A stretch of 64,000 nucleotides of DNA from NCBI RefSeq assembly GCF_011009015.1, contig NZ_CP048878.1:2758354-2822353 (forward strand), read 5' to 3'. The translations under genes and the position numbers were made by a program. Numbering within the stretch: the first letter of the stretch is position 1; the number at the start of each line of letters is the position of its first letter. The stretch comes from Spartinivicinus ruber (GTDB lineage Bacteria; Pseudomonadota; Gammaproteobacteria; Pseudomonadales; Zooshikellaceae). Positions 1-9,000 of this stretch are shown one piece after another. The notes below the pieces were generated by a model, which saw only the letters and a list, made by a program, of their open reading frames with translations, did no database searches and was not told where the DNA came from.

Positions 1-128
1 AATTAGAGCTGCTGTCGTTAATCAGGTAGTCTTGACAACACAGCATGTTACTTCCCCTGTAAAGTCTTTTGCTATGTATTACCCTTTCCTTTTAGAATAC
101 GCCTTTTTTGTGTTTGAAGGTGAAGTGT

Positions 129-3100
129 GTGGTCTCTATTGGTGAATTAAAAAAACAAATCAACCGCTGTATGTTAAAGGATCGCTTTCCTTTACGGCGG
201 GCAATCCAGCAGCAATTCAAACACAAAGACCCTGTCAAACTTGAACAATTAGCTGAAAGAGTGACTGCTTCTTGTCAGCAGGTTGCTACCCGTCAAACAG
301 GTTTACCTAAACCAGAATACGACGATGCCTTGCCTATTGCCCAAAAGCGGGAAGAAATTGCCAAGGCGATTCAAGCCAATCAAGTGGTGGTAATTGCTGG
401 GGAAACAGGCTCAGGGAAAACCACCCAATTGCCCAAAATATGCCTGGAGCTAGGCCGTGGAATATACGGTACTATAGGCCATACTCAACCCCGTAGACTG
501 GCGGCGCGTTCAGTAGCTAGCCGGATTAGCGAAGAGCTTAATTGTGCACTGGGCCAGCAAGTGGGCTATCAGGTGCGTTTTACTGACCAAGTCGGTGATA
601 ACAGCCTAATTAAATTAATGACCGACGGTATCTTGCTGGCAGAAATACAGCAGGATCGGTTTTTAAATCAATATGACACTTTAATTATTGATGAAGCCCA
701 TGAGCGTAGTTTAAACATCGACTTTTTATTAGGTTATTTAAAACATATTTTACCTAAGCGTCCTGATTTAAAATTGATTATTACCTCGGCTACCATTGAT
801 GTTGAAAGGTTTTCCCGTCATTTTGATAATGCACCTGTCATTGAAGTCTCTGGTCGTACTTATCCGGTTGAAGTTTGTTATCGACCGCTAACTGAAAGTG
901 CAGAAGATGAAGATGAGTCTAGTAAAGAACAGGATATTAGTATTCAGCAGGGCATTGTTAATGTTTTAACAGAAATCGAACATCAAGAAAGACAGGAAAA
1001 GTATGTTGGCAGTAATGATGTGCTGGTATTTTTAAGTGGTGAAAGGGAGATTCGCGAGACAGCTCATTTTTTACGTAAATGCCAGTTTCGAGATACAGAA
1101 ATACTCCCGCTTTATGCACGATTAAGTGCAGCAGAACAACTGCGAATATTTCAATCTCATCGTGGTCGTCGAGTTATTTTGGCGACTAATGTAGCAGAAA
1201 CCTCTTTAACCGTGCCAGGTATTAAGTATGTGATTGATCCTGGTTTTGCGAGGATTAGTCGTTATAGTTACCGCTCAAAAGTACAACGGCTGCCAATTGA
1301 AGCTGTTTCTCAAGCCAGTGCTAATCAGCGAAAAGGGCGTTGTGGTCGGGTCAGTGATGGGGTGTGTTTTCGATTATATTCGGAAGAGGATTTTTTAGCT
1401 CGGCCAGAGTTTACGGATGCCGAAATTTTACGGACTAATTTAGCTGCTGTTATTTTGCAAATGCTCAAATTACGGCTAGGGGAAATTACTGACTTTCCTT
1501 TTGTTGATCCACCTGATCCGCGCTTTATTAAAGATGGCTTCCGGTTACTCCATGAATTAGGGGCGGTCACTCAACAAAATAAGTTAACTCCTGTTGGCCA
1601 TCAACTTAGCCAGTTACCGATTGATCCACGCTTAGGCCGTATGCTATTAGCTGCAGGACAAAATCGAGCCTTAAATGAAGTGTTGGTGATTGTCAGTGCC
1701 CTGGGGGTTCAAGACCCAAGGGAGAGACCTGTCGAAAAACAACAGGCTGCTGATCAAGCGCACAATGAATTTAAAGATGACGATTCAGACTTTATGAGTG
1801 TACTGAATTTATGGCAATTTTATGAAGAGCAACGCCAGGAGATAAGCCAAAATCAGTTAAGAAAGCTCTGTAAAAAGCGCTTTTTATCCTTTATGCGAAT
1901 GCGGGAATGGCGAGATTTGCACCGGCAATTAATGTTGTCCTGTAAACAATTAAACTTACCCCTTAACCCGGAGCCTGCTGTTTATGCACCTATTCATCAG
2001 TCGTTACTGGCAGGCTTATTAAGCCATTTAGGCAATAAAACTGAACAAAGTGAGTATTTAGGAGCACGCAATAAAAAGTTTCATATTTTTCCTGGCTCTG
2101 CATTATTTAAAAAGCAGCCAAAGTGGTTAATGACGGCAGAATTAGTCGAAACGTCAAAACTCTATGCACGAATGAACGCTAAAATTGATCCTGCCTGGGT
2201 TGAGCCATTTGCCAAGCATTTAGTTAAAATACAACACTTTGAACCTCATTGGGAAAAGCGTCGCCAACAAGTAGTTGGCTTTGAACAAGTGTCGCTGTTT
2301 GGTTTGGTAATTGTGCCAAAACGCAAAGTGGATTTTGGTAAAATTGATCCGGATGCGGCGCGGGAGATTTTTATTCAAAGTGCACTGGTAGAAGGGGAGT
2401 TGCATACTAAAGGGCAGTTTTATCAACACAATTTACAACAGTTGGAAGCTGTTGATGAGCTAGAGGCCAAAGCTCGGCGGCGGGATATTTTAGTGGAACC
2501 TGAAGTGCTGGCTGAGTTTTACCGAGAGCGAATACCTCACTGGGTGCATAGTGGCCGACAATTTGAACAGTGGCGACAAAAAGCGGAGAAAAAAAATCCA
2601 CAATTGTTGTGGTTAACTAAAGAATATTTAATGCAGCATGATGCGGCACATATCACAGAAGAAGCGTTTCCTGATCAGTTTGAATGGCAGGGTATTAGTT
2701 TACCACTTAGCTATCAATTTGATCCTATCAGAGAAGACGATGGTGTCAGTATTGAAGTGCCAGTCTCGTTATTAAGGCAGTTGCCTAAATATCGGTTAGA
2801 ATGGTTAGTGCCTGGGTTATTATACGACAAGTGTGTGGCATTAGTCAGAGCCCTACCAAAAAACATTCGCAAGAACTTTGTGCCCGTACCAGATTATGTT
2901 AAAGCTGCAATGGAACAGATGACGCCGGGTGATGAGCCGTTAACTCAAATATTGGGGGAGCGCTTATTTCGCATGGCAGGTACCCGTATAGCTGCAGACA
3001 GTTGGCAGCTCGCGAACCTTGAGCCACATTTTTTGATCAATATTAAAGTGCTGGCCGATGAGGGTTCGTTGTTGGGAGAAGGGCGTGATTTAATTGAGTT

Positions 3101-4031
3101 GCAGCAGCGTTTTGCTGATCAGATGGAGACTGGTGTACAACAAGTGGCTGATAGTCGTTTCGAGCGAACGGGAGCAGTTGAATGGGAATTTGCAGATATA
3201 CCCCAGTTGTTGGAGCAGCAACGGGGTGGTGTGGTCATTAAAGCTTACCCTGCATTGGTGGACGAGGGTAAAACCGTCGGTTTGACCTTATTTAGCTCTG
3301 CAAGCTGGGCTGAGTATATGCATCGGGATGGTTTAACCCGTTTGGCGGTATTAAAATTGACTGGGCAACTCAATTACTTTTCGAAAAATACTCCCGATTG
3401 GCGAAAGCTAGCCATGTTTGCGGTGAATTTGCTGAGTAAGCAGGAATTGCAAGCGGACTTGCAATTTGCAGCTGTCAAGGCCTGCTTACCGTCAGATCAT
3501 CAAGCTTGGCCAAGAAATGCAGCTAGCTTTGAACAATGGATTCAGCAGGTTAAACAAACACTAGAAGACCGTTTTCAGCAGCTGTCGGATTGTGTGACCA
3601 CTATTTTAGATTTATACCAGCAAATTCAACGGCGCTTGAAGGGGACTATTCAATTATCCATGGCCCGCTCGTTGGCAGACGTTAAGTTTCAACTACAACA
3701 GCTGGTGTATAAAGGTTTTATCAAGGATATCTCCCTGGTCAGGTTGCAAGAATACCCACGTTATTTACAAGCTATTCTGGTACGGCTGGATAAACTCGGC
3801 CAGCAGCATGCTAAAGATAGAGCCAGTACAGAAGAGCTGCAAAATTTATGGGAGCAATATCAGCAAAAAGCAGAGGATTTATTAAGCCAAAAAATAATTA
3901 ACCCGGAATTAGAGGAATATCGCTGGCTGTTAGAAGAATACCGAGTATCTTTATTTGCTCAAGTGTTAAAAACTAAAGTGCCGGTTTCAACAAAACGATT
4001 AAGAAAACATTGGGAAATGGTGTGTTCATAA
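129..4031 (+). CDS. hrpA: ATP-dependent RNA helicase HrpA
   Basis: DEAH-box RNA helicase, about 1,300 residues, the usual length for gammaproteobacterial HrpA. Family members remodel RNA; E. coli HrpA has been linked to mRNA processing and rescue of stalled ribosomes. Visible motifs: Walker A GETGSGKTTQ at residues 91-100, DEAH at 188-191, SAT motif, then NVAETSLTVPGI and the QRKGRCGRV motif VI, followed by the helicase-associated/OB-fold region and the long HrpA-specific C-terminal domain (DUF3418). The reading frame is open from a TTG at 108, but GTG at 129 is preceded by GAAGG (116-120) at 8 bp and gives an N-terminus like other HrpA proteins, so it is preferred. The gene is monocistronic here, with no clear terminator after it. 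Function is assigned by strong family resemblance. Confidence 0.95.
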   Translation: MVSIGELKKQINRCMLKDRFPLRRAIQQQFKHKDPVKLEQLAERVTASCQQVATRQTGLPKPEYDDALPIAQKREEIAKAIQANQVVVIAGETGSGKTTQLPKICLELGRGIYGTIGHTQPRRLAARSVASRISEELNCALGQQVGYQVRFTDQVGDNSLIKLMTDGILLAEIQQDRFLNQYDTLIIDEAHERSLNIDFLLGYLKHILPKRPDLKLIITSATIDVERFSRHFDNAPVIEVSGRTYPVEVCYRPLTESAEDEDESSKEQDISIQQGIVNVLTEIEHQERQEKYVGSNDVLVFLSGEREIRETAHFLRKCQFRDTEILPLYARLSAAEQLRIFQSHRGRRVILATNVAETSLTVPGIKYVIDPGFARISRYSYRSKVQRLPIEAVSQASANQRKGRCGRVSDGVCFRLYSEEDFLARPEFTDAEILRTNLAAVILQMLKLRLGEITDFPFVDPPDPRFIKDGFRLLHELGAVTQQNKLTPVGHQLSQLPIDPRLGRMLLAAGQNRALNEVLVIVSALGVQDPRERPVEKQQAADQAHNEFKDDDSDFMSVLNLWQFYEEQRQEISQNQLRKLCKKRFLSFMRMREWRDLHRQLMLSCKQLNLPLNPEPAVYAPIHQSLLAGLLSHLGNKTEQSEYLGARNKKFHIFPGSALFKKQPKWLMTAELVETSKLYARMNAKIDPAWVEPFAKHLVKIQHFEPHWEKRRQQVVGFEQVSLFGLVIVPKRKVDFGKIDPDAAREIFIQSALVEGELHTKGQFYQHNLQQLEAVDELEAKARRRDILVEPEVLAEFYRERIPHWVHSGRQFEQWRQKAEKKNPQLLWLTKEYLMQHDAAHITEEAFPDQFEWQGISLPLSYQFDPIREDDGVSIEVPVSLLRQLPKYRLEWLVPGLLYDKCVALVRALPKNIRKNFVPVPDYVKAAMEQMTPGDEPLTQILGERLFRMAGTRIAADSWQLANLEPHFLINIKVLADEGSLLGEGRDLIELQQRFADQMETGVQQVADSRFERTGAVEWEFADIPQLLEQQRGGVVIKAYPALVDEGKTVGLTLFSSASWAEYMHRDGLTRLAVLKLTGQLNYFSKNTPDWRKLAMFAVNLLSKQELQADLQFAAVKACLPSDHQAWPRNAASFEQWIQQVKQTLEDRFQQLSDCVTTILDLYQQIQRRLKGTIQLSMARSLADVKFQLQQLVYKGFIKDISLVRLQEYPRYLQAILVRLDKLGQQHAKDRASTEELQNLWEQYQQKAEDLLSQKIINPELEEYRWLLEEYRVSLFAQVLKTKVPVSTKRLRKHWEMVCS

Positions 4032-4115
4032 AGATGTCCATTTTCATTCTGGTTGCAACTTACTATAGCCACAAAAATATATCGTTTGGTAGTTTTGATG
4101 GTGGAGGGTAAATAG

Positions 4116-4271
4116 ACTATACATAAAAGGGAAATCAATGACCTAATAGTTGGGATTTCTAAGAGAGCGCCGGGTTATAAAAAGAAACTGAGCGATTTTA
4201 ACAGAGGAATGAAACAATTGTTTCTTGATGGTACATACCACAAGATCCGGCAGGAATATGGATTCAAATAG
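4116..4271 (+). pseudogene. C-terminal remnant of an amino-acid ABC transporter substrate-binding protein
   Basis: An open stretch of about 50 codons after an in-frame TAG (4113-4115) encodes a typical bacterial extracellular solute-binding domain ending: LIVGISKRAPGYKKK, then FNRGMKQLFLDGTYHKI and a closing YGFK before TAG at 4269-4271. In intact proteins of this family (PBPb, HisJ/GlnH-like) this is the last helix-rich lobe, normally preceded by about 200 more residues. No start codon or signal peptide is present, so it is a dead fragment. An insertion-sequence end begins at its stop codon. Confidence 0.7.
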
Positions 4272-4287
4272 TGTTATCAGGCCCTAG
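4268..4287. repeat. solo terminal inverted repeat of an IS5-family element
   Basis: Nineteen bases here, TAGTGTTATCAGGCCCTAG (4269-4287), match the right end of the complete IS5-family element at 17932-17950 with one mismatch. No transposase or opposite end is found nearby, so it is a remnant or deletion scar. It overlaps the stop codon of the binding-protein remnant. Confidence 0.55.
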
Positions 4288-4680
4288 TATAAATTAGGTG
4301 AATAATTAATGAGAGTTTTTAACCGGTGTTCCTTTGTTTGATATACTCTTTGCGAATGTTTTGTAGGATTTGTTAGCGTCGTTAAAAATTATGCACTTTG
4401 ACTATACTCACTAATTATGATTTTGATTTAATAAATCTCAATTTTATTTTACCGCGAATAATTAAAGTTTTGTAAGGATAGTTTTTTTAGTAATCTATGT
4501 TTTCTGAGAATTAGCGCTTATTTCAACTATTCATAATAACTAATTGTATGAACCTTCAGGTAAGCTTTAACTCGAACTATTTATATAAGTAGTTCCGCTT
4601 ACTTATTCTCCATGGATGGCTAATTGAAGTAATACCCATTAAGCCATATTCAACGTGATGGGCAATAAATGGAGGGGAGT
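4288..4680. other. AT-rich intergenic region with a miniature repeat
   Basis: No credible coding sequence. Positions 4336-4412 hold a short repeat-like unit that starts GATATACTCTTTGCGAATG, has a middle TTTGTTAGCGTCG and ends TTTGACTATACTC; a related unit lies at 31528-31740. The ribosome-binding site of the next gene (GGAGGGG, 4671-4677) closes the region. Confidence 0.4.
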
Positions 4681-5106
4681 ATGAAGAAAAGTGTTATAGC
4701 GACAGCGTTTATCGGCTTGTTAATGTCTTGTTCGAGTTACGCTGTTGATATTAGTGTAAGTGTTGGCGTAGGTAATGCCCGGATTTCTGCAAGCAGTTAT
4801 CATAGTAGGCCTTACTATGGTGATCGAGTACGTCACGTTCATCGTCATAGTGCCCACTGTGGTCACTTTAAGCCTAAACACCACTACAGTGGCCGTTATC
4901 GTTCTAGACATGATTACCACAAACGCCGCTACCATCATCCAAAGCGTTACTATCAGGAGCCTGCTGGCGTTGTTTACTTTCGATCAAATAACCCTGACCG
5001 GTTTAACCAGCGACGTTATCATGATGCTGGAGTCTACAGGGGAAAAACCACTCGCTACTTACCCAATGGCACTGTAATTGAAAAACGCCGGTATTATCGG
5101 TACTAA
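4681..5106 (+). CDS. His/Arg/Tyr-rich secreted protein of unknown function
   Basis: A 141-residue protein with a clear Sec signal peptide (MKKSVIATAFIGLLMSCSSYA, cleavage near residue 21-22), so it is exported to the periplasm or beyond. The mature part is very rich in His, Arg and Tyr (about residues 40-90) and closes with a PNGTVIEKRRYY tail of the kind seen in small DUF-type periplasmic proteins. The His clusters could bind metal or nucleic acid, but that is inference. ATG 4681 is chosen because GGAGGGG lies 3-9 bases upstream; the ATG at 4669 would place this site inside the gene. A stem-loop terminator follows. Two long overlapping frames on both strands are shadows. I do not recognise a named family. 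Confidence 0.75.
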   Translation: MKKSVIATAFIGLLMSCSSYAVDISVSVGVGNARISASSYHSRPYYGDRVRHVHRHSAHCGHFKPKHHYSGRYRSRHDYHKRRYHHPKRYYQEPAGVVYFRSNNPDRFNQRRYHDAGVYRGKTTRYLPNGTVIEKRRYYRY

Positions 5107-5139
5107 CTAATAGGTAGGTGCTTTTAATCGTTACTCTTC

Positions 5140-5178
5140 AAAACCTCCCAACTTGATTCTTTCAACTTGGGAGGTTTT
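5140..5178 (+). terminator. stem-loop terminator after the His-rich gene
   Basis: A 12-bp perfect stem AAAACCTCCCAA / TTGGGAGGTTTT with a 15-base loop, the right arm ending in four T. It sits 34 bases after the stop codon of the gene it would end. Confidence 0.75.
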
Positions 5179-5516
5179 GCTATTGGCACATTTTTAATAA
5201 ATCGACTGGCAACTGAACAACCAGACCATATTATGGCACACAGCCAATACTGTATTGTAAATTTAGGCTGGAGTTATTATTACTGAACAGCTAACAGAAG
5301 CAACAATTGCACCTATGATATATCATTAGGTAATAGTGAGGAAAATAATGCGATAAACAAAGGCTATAAATAGCTTATTAAACTAATATCGACAATCGGT
5401 GCGTTTTTAATCGCAAAAAAATAACATAAATGAAAACAAAATAATCCATCAACTCCAATAAACCAGGCTAACGGAGGCTGTTTAACAATGTGTATTAAAG
5501 GTTGTGTGAAAATAGC
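5179..5516. other. AT-rich intergenic region, nothing recognised
   Basis: About 340 bases without a gene, RNA or repeat that I can support. It lies between a terminator and a broken permease gene and is probably decayed sequence. Confidence 0.3.
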
Positions 5517-5699
5517 CTACTTGATGAGCATGAGTAATAATGTAATACCAAAGGTTAGCGCCAATAATTGAAAAGGGCTAACAGGGCCTGCTAATTGCGA
5601 CAATAATGCTAAGGTTCCCCATAAAATTATCGATATCGAGCCAACAATGGTGGATTGCCATTGAGTGTGTTGCATATAGTAAATATTCGGATTAGGCAC
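5517..5699 (-). pseudogene. N-terminal remnant of a DMT/EamA-family permease
   Basis: Sixty residues reading from about 5675 or 5699 down to a stop at 5517. They contain SISIILWGTLALLSQLAG followed by FQLLALTFGITLLLML, which is the first transmembrane helix pair of drug/metabolite transporter (EamA) proteins, normally about 290 residues with ten helices. The frame stops after helix 2 and I see no continuation downstream, so the gene is truncated. It could be a tiny membrane protein, but the family resemblance makes a remnant more likely. Confidence 0.6.
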
Positions 5700-6074
5700 C
5701 TTGGTCTCAACAAAATTATTGCTAATCTTTATAAAAAAATAATTTGATTAATGTTAGGTGTTTTTCAATAAAACAACTGATTTAAAATTAATTTGCAAGT
5801 AGTCACTTTTTTATAATATCTTGTCCTGAGAAAATTTCTCGAGTTGCCCATGCGTAAAGTTATTTACTAGCTTTTACCTGCGGGGCGCAAACAGTTATCC
5901 ATTCGTAAATGACTTTTACTAACTTATTTTGGCGATAATTCAAGTGTTATATAGTCAAACTTATTCGTTATCTGCATTTCATCCTTGGTATTAACAAGAG
6001 TCAGACTTAATAGAAAGTCATTTACAGTGGGTAACCAGCAGTAGTGCTTTGTTGTAAAAAAGAGGTTATTAACT
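5700..6074. other. intergenic region upstream of the large toxin-like gene
   Basis: AT-rich, 375 bases, presumably carrying the promoter of the toxin-like gene. A small palindrome GAGAAAATTTCTC lies near 5828-5840. I could not single out a convincing -35/-10 pair. AGAGGT at 6061-6066 is the likely ribosome-binding site for the ATG at 6075. Confidence 0.35.
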
Positions 6075-9000
6075 ATGCCAACTGATAAAGGTGCTGGTAC
6101 GTCAGCACCAACTGTAGACATTGGTCGCCTTAGTTTTGAAGATAAGCTGGCTAACTTTATTTTAGCAACTGCATACTCAAATGAGCATGTCGAGAGCTGG
6201 TTAGAAAATGTAGGAGTAGAAGAACCACCCAATAAAAAATTAAGTGAAAATAAGAAAAGAGAGCTGCTTAATATTGCTAAACAAAAATTTACCGAAAAAG
6301 TGGCTAAATATGTGGAAGCCTGGCAACCCTATTTACAAGATGGGCAGCAGCTCAATGTCAGGGCGTATGTTGAAAACACGTCATTTGAAGCACAATTTAA
6401 AGCAGCGGTAGAAGGTAAGTTAGATATTAATGCCTTAAGTGCTCAGCAATTAGCTGACTATATGAGCCATCCTGAAACTATTCCTGGAATTGATGAGGCT
6501 TCAGTAGAAAAAATTAAAAAGATACTGCCAAAGGAAATGAAAAAAGGTTTGGCACCGGGTGGGGCCAGTGAAATTCATTATGATACCGTTGCAGTGACAG
6601 TCATTGATCGTACCCTGTATATTGCTTCTAATACCAAAACCCGTAAAGGCGTGACGCCCGGGGATACACCGACTACCGTTAATGGGTTGGGAGAGCAAAA
6701 TACTTATCTGTCTTATTCGCTTTTTAATGATGGCGAGAGCCCTGTAGCGGGCAATGAGGGCAACCAAGCCGCAAACCGCATTGCTGTGGTTGAGCAGTTA
6801 CAGCAGGAGTTCCAAGGTATTGCAGATTTTGACAAGGTAGTCTTTATTGGTATTGGTTCTACGCCACAATCGGCTGCTGAAGCTGCAAAGCCTCATGCTG
6901 AAATGCAACTTATCTCTTTTCTGCAAAAGCAAAATAAACCGCTCAATGGCCTCTCCTTTGGTATTTCAAAACCGGCTTGTATTTCCTGTGAAACAAAACT
7001 GACGGAGTATGAAATACAATACCGTAATGGCAGCGAAACGGGTGAAGGAAAAAATACCAACCCTAAAAACTGGCTTGCACCTGAAAGTATTCAAACGGAA
7101 AGTGGTGAGGTAAAGATTATTCATGAAGTTGAATTTGGCCGTGGTCAACTTATGAATGAATATCGCTCGTTGGCGGTCAATCGTTGGCGTCGACCTTCGC
7201 AAGAGAATCTTGCTCGTCCCGCAGGAAGTAGGGTAACGGAAAATAGTTATAACAAAAATATTATTGTCCAGGTGGACGGTGACCCTGTCAGTTTTCAGGC
7301 GGCACTCAACCTTTATCGAAAATACCCTACAGACAAAGTACAATGGTTGCAGTGGAACCCAACTAAAGGCGCAATTATCGATGCAGTTTCAGGTCAAACA
7401 GCCCAGCTAACAGCAGCCCAGCAAGATCAGTTGCTGTTAGTTGGGCATTCTGATGCCTCATTTTCAGGTGCTATATTAAATCGTGGAACCACGTTAGCTG
7501 GAATGGACGCAAACCGCTTGACCACAGCCATATTTGAGCAAGGATTAAAGCAAGGGCTACCGCAAAAAATCAGCTTGATCGCCTGTGGTCTAGGGGCAAC
7601 CGATTCGAATAATGATGCTCGATTTGTATCAGAGGTGGCTAACAAAATAGCTAACCTGGCTCCTAATGCGAAAGTGAAAATTTCGGCGCAGGATACTCTG
7701 GTAAGAATTAATACAGCCGGACAGCGGGAAACGCTGCGCTTTTTAGAAGATGGCAGAGTAACATGGAAAGCAGGTGATCATCAGCATAAAGTCATTATTA
7801 ATACCAATGGTGAGGGTGGCGTTGATGATCATGTTGTGCGTGGGTACGGTGAGGGTGAAATCAGCATTGACCGAGTCAGTCAGGCGCAATTAGCCGATGT
7901 AAAACTGGAAGATGCTTTAGCTAAGGTTAAGCAATCGGCTTCTGATTTAGCAGGTGTAAACAGTGACGCTTTTTTTGAACCTGCTAATGAATTAAAAGCA
8001 GCTAAGCTGTTTGACCTTAAGCTGGCCAAGCAGTTTGTTGAGTCAAAACTAAAAGCGATAGGCAAGCAGCCTAATGACTTTGTTGATTTTGCCGATGGAA
8101 CAGATTTCAAGTCTGGTCGACTAGTTGTTCAGTATCAAGATGGCCAACAGTTGTCAACCCAGACGATTGATGTTGATGCTAACCAATTCCGCACCTTTAA
8201 AACCATCAGTCGTTTTCGCCAAGAGCTAGCTAGGGGGACTGCACATACCTCACGTGCCTTAGGCATTTTTATGAGCTTAAAAGGGCTTGAAAGTTTATCC
8301 AATGCATTAGAAAAAGGGGATGCTGCCGCAATTGCTGCCAACTCAGCACTAACACTTTATGGTTTTGGGGAGTTGGCAAATGCGCCACAAAAAATAGTCA
8401 CGGGTGCAGGAAAGTTATTAGCAAAAGCCACAACTTATACAGCAAGTGGCTTATCAGATATTGCCGCAAGAAAAGCAGCCCCTGAACTAGCTAAGTTGTT
8501 TACCAGTGTCAGCCAATCTGGTGCCGCAGGTATTAGGAGCTTTAGCAAATTATTGGGTAGAGCCACCCCACTGGTTGGTATAGGGTTGGGGGTTCATGGC
8601 ATGATTGAGGATTTAAAAGATCCAGACAAAGTCAGAGGTGTCGTCAATTTTGCTTTAGACTTTTTAGCGACTGCAACGGGGGTGCTTGCCTCCATTCCTT
8701 CACCATTGTCGCCATTGTTTGAAGCGATGTCGATAGGTTTTACGTTAGTAAGAATTGGGTTTGGTACACTATACGACAGTATAAAACAAAAAATGAGTGA
8801 GGTACCTGATGATGCTTCTTGGCAAGAACGGGCAGAGGCCTTTTTTGTTGGCTTAGGTGATGGTATTGAAAAATTATTTTATGAATTCCACCCAATTGGT
8901 AATATATTAAATGCCATTCAACGCAGTGAAGCACTGGAAAATCAGTATCGAGAAGATACACAACTATTGTCGCTGCTAGCAGATTATCGAAATTACTATA

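Noticed and set aside
1325-1570. 81-residue antisense frame inside hrpA
   Set aside because: Codons mirror the hrpA frame, no ribosome-binding site and no protein-like pattern.
4775-5077. 100-residue frame overlapping the His-rich secreted gene, plus an antisense frame
   Set aside because: Low-complexity shadow of the repetitive sequence; the sense frame has signal peptide and ribosome-binding site.
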